DNA from: a virus
DNA length: 25,780 nucleotides
Virus record (IMG/VR): IMGVR_UViG_3300042673_000371
Location: 1 to 25,780 of that record
Reading direction: 5' to 3' (one strand)
Part shown: positions 17,839 to 25,231 of the stretch, piece after piece
Position numbering within the stretch: position 1 is the first letter of the stretch
How the letters are laid out: every line of letters begins with the position of its first letter
The notes under the pieces: model-generated
The model's database searches: none
What the model was told of the DNA's origin: nothing
Seen by the model: only the letters and a program-made list of their open reading frames with translations
Translations under genes and position numbers: made by a program

Positions 17839-17870
17839 TTTTGTAAAATACCCCTTATAATAATCTAGTT
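17839..17870. promoter_or_regulatory. Divergent promoter region
   Basis: Only 32 bases separate the divergent genes. TATAAT (17856-17861) lies nine bases before ATG 17871 and suits a short-leader rightward transcript. The leftward gene has AAGGGG as a distant Shine-Dalgarno. Confidence 0.45.
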
Positions 17871-18140
17871 ATGACAATCCAAGACTGGGCTTCCCTTATA
17901 GTAGCCATCCTTACAATTGTATCATCAATAGCCTTTGCTATCAAGTGGATGGTAAAACATTATCTCAGCGAACTTAAGCCGAATTCTGGATCAAGTTTAA
18001 AAGACCAGGTTTCAAGATTAGAAAGTGCTTTGGACGAACAAAGAGTAGACTCTATAGTGTCACGAGATAGACAAGAGAAAAAACTTGACGAAATGTATAA
18101 GATTTTAATCGACCATATTGCTAAATTTGATAAGAAGTAA
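17871..18140 (+). CDS. Small membrane protein with coiled coil, holin-like
   Basis: The protein has 89 residues. Residues 5-29 (DWASLIVAILTIVSSIAFAI and on) form one transmembrane segment, followed by a predicted coiled coil (LKDQVSRLESALDEQ) to the end. The size and layout match the small class of single-span phage holins and similar membrane proteins. It is the first rightward gene of the late region and stands apart from the lysin at the other end, so lysis function is only a possibility. Confidence 0.6.
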   Translation: MTIQDWASLIVAILTIVSSIAFAIKWMVKHYLSELKPNSGSSLKDQVSRLESALDEQRVDSIVSRDRQEKKLDEMYKILIDHIAKFDKK

Positions 18141-18341
18141 TTCTCCTATATACTATATATAAGATATCTTGTAAATACAAACCTTAAAGATAGTTCTTTT
18201 TTCTTATATATTTTAAGTATACACTATCCGACATCCTGACTATTAAGACTTATTATGACAAAACGGACATTACCTATTATAACAATTTGATAACTTTAAA
18301 TATCACTGTCCAAATTGTACTGATATGATATACTTTAATCT
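18141..18341. other. Intergenic AT-rich region
   Basis: No gene is seen. It contains AAAACGGACATT (18257-18268), also present near 12297 and 13117, and a TATACT (18329-18334) just before the 18342 hairpin. Confidence 0.5.
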
Positions 18342-18397
18342 GACTAGTACTCTGGTTTGTCTCTCATACCCACCAGCCTGAGTACTAGTCTTTTTTT
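18342..18397 (+). terminator. Strong intrinsic terminator
   Basis: GACTAGTACTC (18342-18352) pairs perfectly with GAGTACTAGTC (18380-18390), followed by seven T. CTGGT/ACCAG can form an inner stem. A TATACT ends about seven bases upstream, so a transcript could start on the hairpin itself. Confidence 0.8.
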
Positions 18398-18401
18398 ATG
18401 G

Positions 18402-18407
18402 TATAAT
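18402..18407 (+). promoter_or_regulatory. Extended -10 promoter for tail genes
   Basis: TGG-TATAAT directly after the terminator T-run, nine bases before ATG 18417. The same TGGTATAAT precedes 19643 and 21116. Confidence 0.6.
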
Positions 18408-18416
18408 CTAGATATT

Positions 18417-18797
18417 ATGAATCTATGTTCACCTGAGATATTTGGAGCAGATCCAGCCAGAATTAAATGGCAGATCGTTAGAGGAGATACCTCTCCGCTT
18501 CGTGTTGAATTTTTAGAAGATGACGAAACCACATATTTTGATACCTCTGAATGGACATATCAGGCTACTTCTTATGATCCTCAATCTGATATTTTAGATG
18601 CTCTTACAGTTACCCCTGGTGCTGGTTATGTAGATATTCTAGCCCCTGCAATTTTGACCGCTAACTGGGGTGTTGGTTATAAATCAGTTGTTACTGAATT
18701 AACTTTTGATCTTCAAGTAACCATTGATGTAAATACAATCTGGACACCTTTGATTGGAACCATATCAGTCATTGGTGATATTACAGGAAGTCTATAA
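18417..18797 (+). CDS. Tail or baseplate protein, BppU-like domain
   Basis: The 126-residue protein begins MNLCSPEIFGADPARIKW. The core (VRGDTSPLRVEFLEDDETTYFD and the following strands) resembles the N-terminal domain of phage baseplate upper proteins and of tail fibres, as in 19643..20512. It is beta-rich with no enzymatic motif. The start is set by the promoter and the ATG, the longer frame running back into the terminator. It leads the fibre gene cluster. Confidence 0.65.
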   Translation: MNLCSPEIFGADPARIKWQIVRGDTSPLRVEFLEDDETTYFDTSEWTYQATSYDPQSDILDALTVTPGAGYVDILAPAILTANWGVGYKSVVTELTFDLQVTIDVNTIWTPLIGTISVIGDITGSL

Positions 18798-18883
18798 TGG
18801 CAGTCGTAAAAGTAACTTCTCCTAGACCTGAGTTACCTCCAGTAATCAGAATTAAAAACAAAACCTTCAAAGTAAATAAATAA
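18797..18883 (+). CDS. 28-residue basic microprotein
   Basis: MAVVKVTSPRPELPPVIRI and a Lys-rich end. It begins on the stop of the previous gene (TAATG). Pro-rich N-terminus, basic C-terminus. Small, but the frame fills the space before the next promoter. Unknown. Confidence 0.45.
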   Translation: MAVVKVTSPRPELPPVIRIKNKTFKVNK

Positions 18884-18891
18884 TATTGTGA

Positions 18892-18897
18892 GATAAT
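18892..18897 (+). promoter_or_regulatory. Leaderless promoter for the collagen-like gene
   Basis: GATAAT six bases before ATG 18904, preceded by a TGTGA stretch. -35 unclear. Confidence 0.45.
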
Positions 18898-18903
18898 GTC
18901 TAT

Positions 18904-19635
18904 ATGGCTGCCTCTAAATCTATGGACTTCCCTAATGCAAAAAAATCTAGTTATGCTGCACAAGTAGAACAGGTTCAAGCATCTCCAACTCAAGAAAGTT
19001 CAATATCTTTTCTTCCAGTCCCTGGACCAGTTGGACCACAAGGACCAGCAGGTAGAGATGGAAAAGATGGATTGCCAGGGCCCCAAGGACCAGAAGGACC
19101 AAAGGGACAAAAGGGAGAAAAGGGACTAACTGGACAAAACGGATTAAGTTCTTTATCTTCTTCAGGTCAACAAGCAGGGTGGGCTTCATACACAAATGTT
19201 TTTGACAAACCAATAAAACTTGGTATATCTCAAGGAGACGATGGTTGGGTAACTCTTCTACTTGACACTAAGGATAAAAACCAAAACGAAAAGTACCTTC
19301 CAAAAGATTGCACAAGTCTTTGGAATAGCCACCAGAGAGCCTTAAACTTTCACGGTATAAAGGAAGGATCCCAGGTATTCATAACATATAACTTTGAACT
19401 AACTACCTATACGTCTAACACTGAGGTTTGGCTAAGAACATATTTTGCAAGCAAGGGTAGGGAATTCGCTCAGTTGGTAGGATCTTTAAAATACCAGAAC
19501 ACCTACAACCTTTCTGTTACTCAACAAATATTTATTGAAGACCAGAGTATGTGGGGTAGCGGAGCAGTTCCTCAGATTAGAACGGACTTTGATGCTTCTG
19601 TAATTTTCAATTCTGTATATGTCAGCGTGGTATAA
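18904..19635 (+). CDS. Collagen-like tail fibre protein
   Basis: The protein has 243 residues. Residues 41-80 are an uninterrupted Gly-X-Y run of 13 triplets (GPV-GPQ-GPA-GRD and on, several Pro in X and Y) that would form a collagen triple helix. A short helical N-terminus precedes it. A 160-residue globular beta-rich C-terminal domain follows, likely a trimeric receptor-binding head. Collagen stalks are known in phage tail fibres. It is followed eight bases later by the next fibre gene. Y-position prolines are potential 4-hydroxyproline sites; prolyl-hydroxylase-like genes lie at 15345 and 24016. Confidence 0.85.
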   Translation: MAASKSMDFPNAKKSSYAAQVEQVQASPTQESSISFLPVPGPVGPQGPAGRDGKDGLPGPQGPEGPKGQKGEKGLTGQNGLSSLSSSGQQAGWASYTNVFDKPIKLGISQGDDGWVTLLLDTKDKNQNEKYLPKDCTSLWNSHQRALNFHGIKEGSQVFITYNFELTTYTSNTEVWLRTYFASKGREFAQLVGSLKYQNTYNLSVTQQIFIEDQSMWGSGAVPQIRTDFDASVIFNSVYVSVV

Positions 19636-19636
19636 T
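19631..19636 (+). promoter_or_regulatory. Extended -10 promoter across a stop codon
   Basis: TGG-TATAAT overlaps the GTG-GTA-TAA end of the previous gene and ends six bases before ATG 19643. Confidence 0.55.
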
Positions 19637-19642
19637 AAAACT

Positions 19643-20512
19643 ATGGCATTTCCAGGAGAACTCAATATAAACTACTACAAGGGTGATACCCATGAGTTTA
19701 AAGTATACCCTCAAAAAACAGATGGGTCAATCTTTTATCTAACGGACTATGGAAACGCTACTTTTACAATTGCTGAGACACGTGGGGTGGCAGGGGTAGA
19801 TCTAGGACAGATCAGAGCAAGTGCGATAATCTCAAACGATAACACATACATCACCTGTGCCATCACTCCAGACAATGCAAAACTTATGGATGCAGCAAAG
19901 ACTTATGTATATGATATTCAAGTCTATGCTCAAGGACCAAATACATACGACAAAGTTTTTACTCTTTTGACAGGATCTATTTCTGTAACAGATGATGTAA
20001 CACAAGATATTGGAACCCCTAATAAAGCAATTCCAACCTATAGAGTTATTTATCATAATATAAATGCAACAAGTGGAGCAATTCCAGTAGATACAAATGG
20101 ATACCTTCCAAATCAAAATGTTGTCGTTGCAAACAACGGAACTCTTGCAAGATTAGGATACACTTTTGCTGGTTGGACAAAGTTTGCAGATGGTACAGGA
20201 ACTGTATATTCAGCAGGATCAACAATTCCTCTTGCTAACGCAGATATAAAACTTTATCCTAAGTGGAATGCTCCAACAGTTACATATGATAACCAGAGTG
20301 CAACAACAAGTCAAGTTGGAGGATCAACATCTTATATTCCGCAATCGGCAATTGCGTCAATTCCAACAACAGCACCAATTAGAACAGGACATACTTTTGG
20401 CGGATGGTTTACTGGTCCTGCAGGATCGGGAACACAGGTAACAAATAATTCTTATACTCCAGAATCTCCATACAATCCAGTTATACTTTATGCAAAGTGG
20501 ACTGTAGCATGA
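19643..20512 (+). CDS. Tail protein with InlB B-repeat domains
   Basis: The protein has 289 residues. The start is ATG 19643 (MAFPGELNINYYKGD), placed just after a TATAAT. Residues 1-120 resemble the BppU-like N-terminal domain (YYKGDTHEFKVYPQKTDG). Two InlB B-repeat (Listeria-Bacteroides repeat) domains follow: one ends LGYTFAGWTKFADGTG ... LYPKWN, the second ends GHTFGGWFTGPAGSG ... LYAKWT. These repeats are common in surface adhesins. It likely forms part of the host-binding tip. It overlaps the next gene by four bases (ATGA). Confidence 0.82.
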   Translation: MAFPGELNINYYKGDTHEFKVYPQKTDGSIFYLTDYGNATFTIAETRGVAGVDLGQIRASAIISNDNTYITCAITPDNAKLMDAAKTYVYDIQVYAQGPNTYDKVFTLLTGSISVTDDVTQDIGTPNKAIPTYRVIYHNINATSGAIPVDTNGYLPNQNVVVANNGTLARLGYTFAGWTKFADGTGTVYSAGSTIPLANADIKLYPKWNAPTVTYDNQSATTSQVGGSTSYIPQSAIASIPTTAPIRTGHTFGGWFTGPAGSGTQVTNNSYTPESPYNPVILYAKWTVA

Positions 20513-21096
20513 CAGAGGTATTTGTATCAACTGACGATGTAAAAGTTATTGGTGGTACAGCCAATGTAAATGTTGAGGTTGACTTTGGCTCTCAAGGAGA
20601 AAGAGGAAATCTTTTTCTTTTTGGATATGGACATCCAGATGACCAAACAAATCCAGAAAATGTACAAGTCTTAGATATCTATATAAACATATTAACAACA
20701 GACTCTAAATACTTGATGATCTACCAGTTAATGCAGGTCAATGATGTTCTAACCTGGGTTGAAATAAGCAAACTTATGGTAGACAAATATAGTGCTAATA
20801 AAAACGTATCATTTACTAACGGGGTAGCCACAGAAAGCATAGACTTTAAGATTTCTAACATAGTCCCAACTAGTCTTATAAGTGGGCTAACTGCTTCACA
20901 GTTTAACATTCAATGTACCTTCTCAAATCCAACAAAACCCGTTGCCCACTCAATAGTAGTAAAGCCAATTACAATAGAGTCAGCAACAGGGGACATCATA
21001 TTACCAGTAGGTATTAACGCTGCTGAGTTTTCAGGAAGTGCTTGGACAGGGCTTAGCGGAACACACGTAGTCCATTTCCTAATTACGGTGGTATAA
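20509..21096 (+). CDS. Virion or tail protein of unknown type
   Basis: The 195-residue protein starts at ATG 20509 (MTEVFVSTDDVKVIGG), overlapping the previous TGA. It is beta-rich and has a short GSQGERGN stretch (residues 29-36) often seen before collagen-like or coiled parts of phage fibres. Its last codons, GTG-GTA-TAA, form part of the promoter of the next gene. It is probably a tail appendage protein on position and composition. Confidence 0.6.
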   Translation: MTEVFVSTDDVKVIGGTANVNVEVDFGSQGERGNLFLFGYGHPDDQTNPENVQVLDIYINILTTDSKYLMIYQLMQVNDVLTWVEISKLMVDKYSANKNVSFTNGVATESIDFKISNIVPTSLISGLTASQFNIQCTFSNPTKPVAHSIVVKPITIESATGDIILPVGINAAEFSGSAWTGLSGTHVVHFLITVV

Positions 21097-21115
21097 TCTA
21101 AGATGGTGATATGTA
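21092..21115 (+). promoter_or_regulatory. Extended -10 promoter and Shine-Dalgarno for the PASTA gene
   Basis: TGG-TATAAT (hexamer 21092-21097) overlaps the previous stop. GGTGAT (21105-21110) matches the 16S 3' end and lies five bases before ATG 21116. A tiny frame MVICNGC starts at 21103, five bases after the -10, and overlaps the start. Confidence 0.5.
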
Positions 21116-23746
21116 ATGGCTGCTGAATATATTGATGACACAGAAACTGGCAACGGTCAATACCCCACCCTAATTCCTGGATATGACCAGTCTGCTGATA
21201 TTCAAGAAGCCTTAAGACTATATCATTATGGATCAGTATCTCCAACAGGTCAAGCGGTAATTCCAGCAAACTCTGCAGCAATTAACCCAAAATCAATTGC
21301 AGGATACCTAGATGCTTTAGATACAAAAATTGATAACTCTGTTGTAGATCAAGCCACACTTGCGGGTGTTGGTATTGACTGGAATGCCGTAACTACACAG
21401 TTTGACATTGACTCTACAGTTGCTACAAAATCTTATGTTGCAAACTCAACATCCGTAGTCACTAAGGGTTCAAGTTTTACATTAACTTTAGCAGATGCTA
21501 GCAAGACTATTCTTCTTTCTACTACTACTCCAATGACTTTGACTATCCCGTCAAATTCTTCAGTTGCTATTCCAATTGGATATCAATATAACCTTGTTGA
21601 AATTGGAACAGGAAAAACAACTCTATCTGCAAGTTCTGGAGTTATCATAGGAAGCAAAAATTCACAACTATTTTTAGATGGACAGTACAGCAAAGGAACG
21701 CTATTAAAGATCGATACAGATACTTGGATTTTTTATGGCGATGTTTACGAAGGTGCAGTTATTGCTCCTGTTACTCCAGCAGTTACACCTGCAGTTACAC
21801 CAGTAACACCAGTAACACCAGTTACTCCTGTAACTCCTGTAACTCCTGTAACACCTGTAACTCCAGTAACACCAGTAACTCCTGTAACGCCACCAGTAAC
21901 TCCTGTAACGCCACCAGTTACACCCGTAGTAATGAGAACAGTTCCAAATGTTGTGGGCTTAACACAGGCAGCAGCAACAAGTGCAATTGATGCAGCAGGA
22001 TTATCAGTAGGAGGTTTTGCAACGGGATCAACCACATATGATTCTGCAAATGCTGAAAAAGTTCAAAGCCAATCTCCTACAGCAGGAACATCGGTTCAAT
22101 CAGGATCAAGTGTTAACCTTACAATGTGGAATTATGTTGCATCAGTAACACCAGCCATCCAGCCAAGTATCAGTATCATAGAGGAGTCTAGCGACTGTAC
22201 TTCAATTAGTATTAATTGGATAGGAACTGGAGCATCATGGGCTGTTACAAATAGTACAGGCTGGACTGCTACTCAATCTGGAGAAGGAAGCGGTGGATAT
22301 TGGACTGCATCATTACCTTGCGGAACAACAAAAACATCAACTCTAAGAATGTACTCTGGTCCAAATCAAACTGGAAGCCAGGAAACTCAGGCATTTACAA
22401 TATCAACAACTTCATGTACAACATGTAATCAGCAGGTTACACCAGTAACAACTCAAACATATTACGCTTGTTGTACTGATAGCCCAGGGGTTAGTGGACA
22501 ATATTCTAGTTCATCAGCAGCAACAACTGGTTTAAATGCACTCTGTGCAGCCACACCAGGAAGCACAATAGATCCACAAGGAGTCTCAACAACTGCACTA
22601 AATTGTACTTCTGTCACACCAGCAGTCACCCCTGCAACAGGTCCTAACACTTACACCTATACATACTATGACGGTAAGTGTAACTATCAAGTTAAGAACT
22701 CAAATGGAACTTATCTAAGAGACTACTCAACAAACCTTTGTACAAACTCAGGAACAGATGAGTCAGGGGCAACACTTCCAAACTGTAATCAATCAGGATG
22801 TACACCAGCATCAGTCACCCCTGCAGTTACACCTGCATCAGTTACATACTATATTGGATACTCTTCATGTAATAACAATTCTGGAATTTATGGAACTGGA
22901 AGCCCATCGGTTAGTGGCCCATTCACAGCAGCATCGATGCCAGCAGATGTTGTTACTGGGCCATCATCAGCAAGAGAAGTATTAAGATATAGATCAACTT
23001 CTGCAGAAGCATTGTCAGCAGCAGCACAAGCAGGATGTTTCCAAGCAGTAACACCTGCGGTCACACCAGCAGTAACACCAGCAGTAACACCTGCAGTAAC
23101 ACCTGCAGTAACACCTGCAACATCACAATGGTATTGCACTACTAACGAGCAAGGATTATTGTATCAATATACAACTACCACTAACGATAGTGGATGCGTT
23201 ACTGGAGTTGCTAATACAACATGTGTTTATGGACCAGCAGGAACATCCTACCCATCTGCACCTGCTTTCCCATGTGGTTCTGTAACACCTGCGGTTACAC
23301 CAGCAGTAACACCTGCAGTAACACCTGCGGTCACACCAGCAGTAACACCTGCGGTCACACCAGCAGTAACACCAGTTGACTGTACTTCATGTTCACCAAC
23401 ACAAAGTTATAACAGTACAAGGGCTGTATCAACAAGCGTCTGTGCTTCTGGAATAATGAACACATATGTTTGCTATACCCCAGGTACTTGCCCTAACATA
23501 ACAACAGACACAGGTTGCCAACCTGCATCAGTAACCCCAGCCGTTACCCCAGCAGTAACACCTGCTGTTACACCTGCAGTAACACCTGCAGTAACACCTG
23601 CAGTAACACCTGCGGTCACACCAGCAGTAACACCTGCTGTTACCCCAGCCGTAACTCCTTCTGTTACCCCATCGAACTGTACTTGCTATCTTGATTACAT
23701 CTGGCAGAATTGCCCAACATGTTGTAACGGTCAATGCGCTTACTAG
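21116..23746 (+). CDS. Large PASTA- and VTP-repeat adhesin / tail fibre
   Basis: The protein has 876 residues. Residues 1-110 are a tail-fibre-type N-terminal region; 115-212 form a beta domain common in phage fibres ([17 protein letters not shown] and on to TWIFYGDV). Residues 218-271 are V-T-P repeats. Residues 274-337 are a PASTA domain ([20 protein letters not shown]), a fold that binds peptidoglycan. Beta and Cys-rich modules are then interrupted by arrays of P-A-V-T at 22615, 22803, 23044, 23278 and 23524. It ends in a Cys-rich knot (SNCTCYLDY ... [11 protein letters not shown]). It should be the host-wall-binding virion protein. The repeats may be rigid linkers and targets of hydroxylation or glycosylation. 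Confidence 0.85.
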   Translation: MAAEYIDDTETGNGQYPTLIPGYDQSADIQEALRLYHYGSVSPTGQAVIPANSAAINPKSIAGYLDALDTKIDNSVVDQATLAGVGIDWNAVTTQFDIDSTVATKSYVANSTSVVTKGSSFTLTLADASKTILLSTTTPMTLTIPSNSSVAIPIGYQYNLVEIGTGKTTLSASSGVIIGSKNSQLFLDGQYSKGTLLKIDTDTWIFYGDVYEGAVIAPVTPAVTPAVTPVTPVTPVTPVTPVTPVTPVTPVTPVTPVTPPVTPVTPPVTPVVMRTVPNVVGLTQAAATSAIDAAGLSVGGFATGSTTYDSANAEKVQSQSPTAGTSVQSGSSVNLTMWNYVASVTPAIQPSISIIEESSDCTSISINWIGTGASWAVTNSTGWTATQSGEGSGGYWTASLPCGTTKTSTLRMYSGPNQTGSQETQAFTISTTSCTTCNQQVTPVTTQTYYACCTDSPGVSGQYSSSSAATTGLNALCAATPGSTIDPQGVSTTALNCTSVTPAVTPATGPNTYTYTYYDGKCNYQVKNSNGTYLRDYSTNLCTNSGTDESGATLPNCNQSGCTPASVTPAVTPASVTYYIGYSSCNNNSGIYGTGSPSVSGPFTAASMPADVVTGPSSAREVLRYRSTSAEALSAAAQAGCFQAVTPAVTPAVTPAVTPAVTPAVTPATSQWYCTTNEQGLLYQYTTTTNDSGCVTGVANTTCVYGPAGTSYPSAPAFPCGSVTPAVTPAVTPAVTPAVTPAVTPAVTPAVTPVDCTSCSPTQSYNSTRAVSTSVCASGIMNTYVCYTPGTCPNITTDTGCQPASVTPAVTPAVTPAVTPAVTPAVTPAVTPAVTPAVTPAVTPAVTPSVTPSNCTCYLDYIWQNCPTCCNGQCAY
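21767..21929 (+). repeat. V-T-P 9-bp tandem repeat array
   Basis: About 16 tandem units encoding V-T-P or T-P-V, with silent third-position differences. In-frame gain or loss of units would alter linker length without frameshift. Confidence 0.8.
23044..23127 (+). repeat. P-A-V-T 12-bp repeat array 1
   Basis: Six V-T-P-A units joining two Cys-containing modules of the PASTA protein. Confidence 0.75.
23278..23380 (+). repeat. P-A-V-T 12-bp repeat array 2
   Basis: Eight V-T-P units spaced by Ala, close copies of the units at 23044. Confidence 0.75.
23524..23672 (+). repeat. P-A-V-T 12-bp repeat array 3
   Basis: Twelve units, the longest array, directly before the C-terminal Cys knot. Confidence 0.75.
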
Positions 23747-23779
23747 TCATTATGATATACTAGTAAGAGGAGGATATTT
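23739..23779 (+). promoter_or_regulatory. Inverted repeat and Shine-Dalgarno before 23780
   Basis: CTTACTAGT (23739-23747) pairs with ACTAGTAAG (23759-23767). TATACT (23756-23761) may be a -10. AAGAGGAGG (23765-23773) lies six bases before ATG. The stem reaches into the start of the Shine-Dalgarno, so translation could be modulated. Confidence 0.5.
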
Positions 23780-24016
23780 ATGGACAAAGAATTGTCAGCG
23801 TGGGAAAAATATAAGGAAAGTCTTGGAGAATCAAGACCTTGGCACTTGCTAGATAAAGAAAATTATGTAGAAGATGAAGTAGCAAAAGAAAGATTTTCTA
23901 TATGCAAAGGATGCCCAGAATTGATTAAATTAACAACACAGTGTAAAAAGTGTGGGTGTTTTATGGCAGCAAAGACTAAACTTAAGATGGCTTCATGTCC
24001 AATAGGAAAATGGTAA
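23780..24016 (+). CDS. Cys-rich zinc protein, DUF6171-like
   Basis: The protein has 78 residues. The C-terminal half reads SICKGCPELIKLT, CKKCGCFM and ASCPIGKW, an arrangement of paired cysteines that I recognise from small phage proteins of the DUF6171 type, common in T4-like and cyanophages near structural genes. Five to six Cys suggest one zinc site. A strong Shine-Dalgarno precedes it. It overlaps the oxygenase start at the stop codon (TAATG). Confidence 0.7.
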   Translation: MDKELSAWEKYKESLGESRPWHLLDKENYVEDEVAKERFSICKGCPELIKLTTQCKKCGCFMAAKTKLKMASCPIGKW

Positions 24017-24612
24017 TGAAAAAAAGACAGTTAGCACCAGGGATAGTCGTATACTCTGACGTTCTTGAAAATTATGATACTTTAGTTCAAGACATTGAAG
24101 AGGGACTTTCTACTTCTGGACAGCAGTGGATGCAATCTTCAATACAAAAAGATGACAAGATACAGGTAGACACAAATTACAGAGACACAATGCTTATTAG
24201 TGTAAATTATAAAGATTTTATAAATGAAGATTTTATAAATTTACAAGACGCTTTTAATTCAAGTTTATCAAATATGTTTTTAACTGGTTTTGGTCCTTTA
24301 GAATCAGACTACAAACAAGATCATCAACTAGACACTACATCTCACGAAGAATATAGCATATTAAAATATGGCGAGGGACAAAAGTTTACAAACCATATTG
24401 ACGATCATAAAGATCATCATAGAAGAATGTCCTGGGTCTACTATATTAATGATGACTATACTGGAGGAGAGATTTCTTTTCCAAGATTTAATTTAACATA
24501 TAAACCAGTAGCAAATGAGTTTATAGTATTTCCATCAAACTATATTTACAACCACTCAGTTCTTCCAGTAATAGAAGGAACGAGATACGCAGTTGTTAGT
24601 TGGCTAAAATAA
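24016..24612 (+). CDS. 2OG-Fe(II) oxygenase, prolyl-4-hydroxylase type
   Basis: The protein has 198 residues from ATG 24016 (an ATG at 24010 is also in frame). His127-Ile-Asp129 (FTNHIDD) and His180 (YNHSVLP) form the Fe(II) triad, with Arg190 to bind 2-oxoglutarate. The core SWVYYINDDYTGGEISFPRF is typical of P4Hc. It sits directly downstream of the collagen-like and V-T-P fibre genes, which makes fibre prolines a natural candidate substrate. The enzyme at 15345 shares the core (VVYFNDEYEGGAIKYP) but is only distantly similar elsewhere. Confidence 0.88.
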   Translation: MKKRQLAPGIVVYSDVLENYDTLVQDIEEGLSTSGQQWMQSSIQKDDKIQVDTNYRDTMLISVNYKDFINEDFINLQDAFNSSLSNMFLTGFGPLESDYKQDHQLDTTSHEEYSILKYGEGQKFTNHIDDHKDHHRRMSWVYYINDDYTGGEISFPRFNLTYKPVANEFIVFPSNYIYNHSVLPVIEGTRYAVVSWLK

Positions 24613-25184
24613 TGATAGACATGGCTTTAGTTGAGCAGGCAAGGTTAGAAAACAGAATCCATATATTTAAAAATGTTTTTACAAATTTGCCATCATTAGA
24701 TACAATTATGTCAATGGTTTCTAAGTATGTTGATGAGGATTTGACTGCTTTCCCAGACAGGTCATATCTTTTAAATGATTTTGTTGAAGGCGAATCTTCT
24801 GACATGAGATTAAAATGTAGGTTTTGGTCAAGAATGGCTTTTCAACTTTATGATACCAACGACCTATACATGTCTATAATCCCAGAGTTGGGTCCAGTAA
24901 CTGAGTGGGGTCTTTCACATTATCCAGCAGATATTTATACTGGTAATTTTTGCTTAGTATCTTTAATGAAAAACAGGGGAGTTGTAGGAAGTAAACATAG
25001 AGACTATGTTGATCAATTCCAATGGGTAATTAAAGGTGAGATGATCTGGCGCACAGGAGAGAATTTAGAGAATGAGCATCATCTTGTAGAAGGCGACTTT
25101 GTTTTTATCCCTAAAAATCTTGCTCACGAGGTTGAAACACTAGTAGCCCCACGAGTAGCAATTAATTTAATATTAAGAAACTAA
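24612..25184 (+). CDS. Cupin / JmjC-like putative oxygenase
   Basis: The protein has 190 residues. The C-terminal part has His129-Arg-Asp131 (SKHRDYVDQF), GEMIWRTGE, then GDFVFIPKNLAHEVET with His172 and Arg181, which matches the HxD...H layout of cupin-type 2OG oxygenases (JmjC and relatives) better than P4H. It starts on the stop of the oxygenase gene (TAATG) and is the last rightward gene before the terminator, so the two are co-translated. Substrate unknown; a fibre or small protein is possible. It may also be a non-catalytic cupin. Confidence 0.72.
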   Translation: MIDMALVEQARLENRIHIFKNVFTNLPSLDTIMSMVSKYVDEDLTAFPDRSYLLNDFVEGESSDMRLKCRFWSRMAFQLYDTNDLYMSIIPELGPVTEWGLSHYPADIYTGNFCLVSLMKNRGVVGSKHRDYVDQFQWVIKGEMIWRTGENLENEHHLVEGDFVFIPKNLAHEVETLVAPRVAINLILRN

Positions 25185-25187
25185 AAA

Positions 25188-25215
25188 GCACCCACAGGTT
25201 TTACCCTACAGGTGC
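25188..25215. terminator. Bidirectional terminator
   Basis: GCACC (25188-25192) pairs with GGTGC (25211-25215) and the stem extends to 11 pairs with wobbles. A five-base A run (25183-25187) gives a U-run leftward, and CTTTAG with later T's is on the other side. It lies between convergent genes. Confidence 0.7.
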
Positions 25216-25231
25216 CTTTAGTTATTATATT

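Noticed and set aside
19619-19642. Longer start for the InlB-repeat gene
   Set aside because: The extra codons overlap the previous gene and the TATAAT; ATG 19643 follows the -10 by six bases and begins the conserved N-terminus.
21745-22035. Leftward frame of Val-Thr-Gly repeats opposite the fibre gene
   Set aside because: It is the antisense reading of the VTP repeats and would lack any start signal.
21767-23672. CRISPR-like or non-coding tandem repeats
   Set aside because: The units are 9 and 12 bp without spacers of constant length, and they lie in a continuous reading frame with synonymous variation. They are protein-coding repeats.
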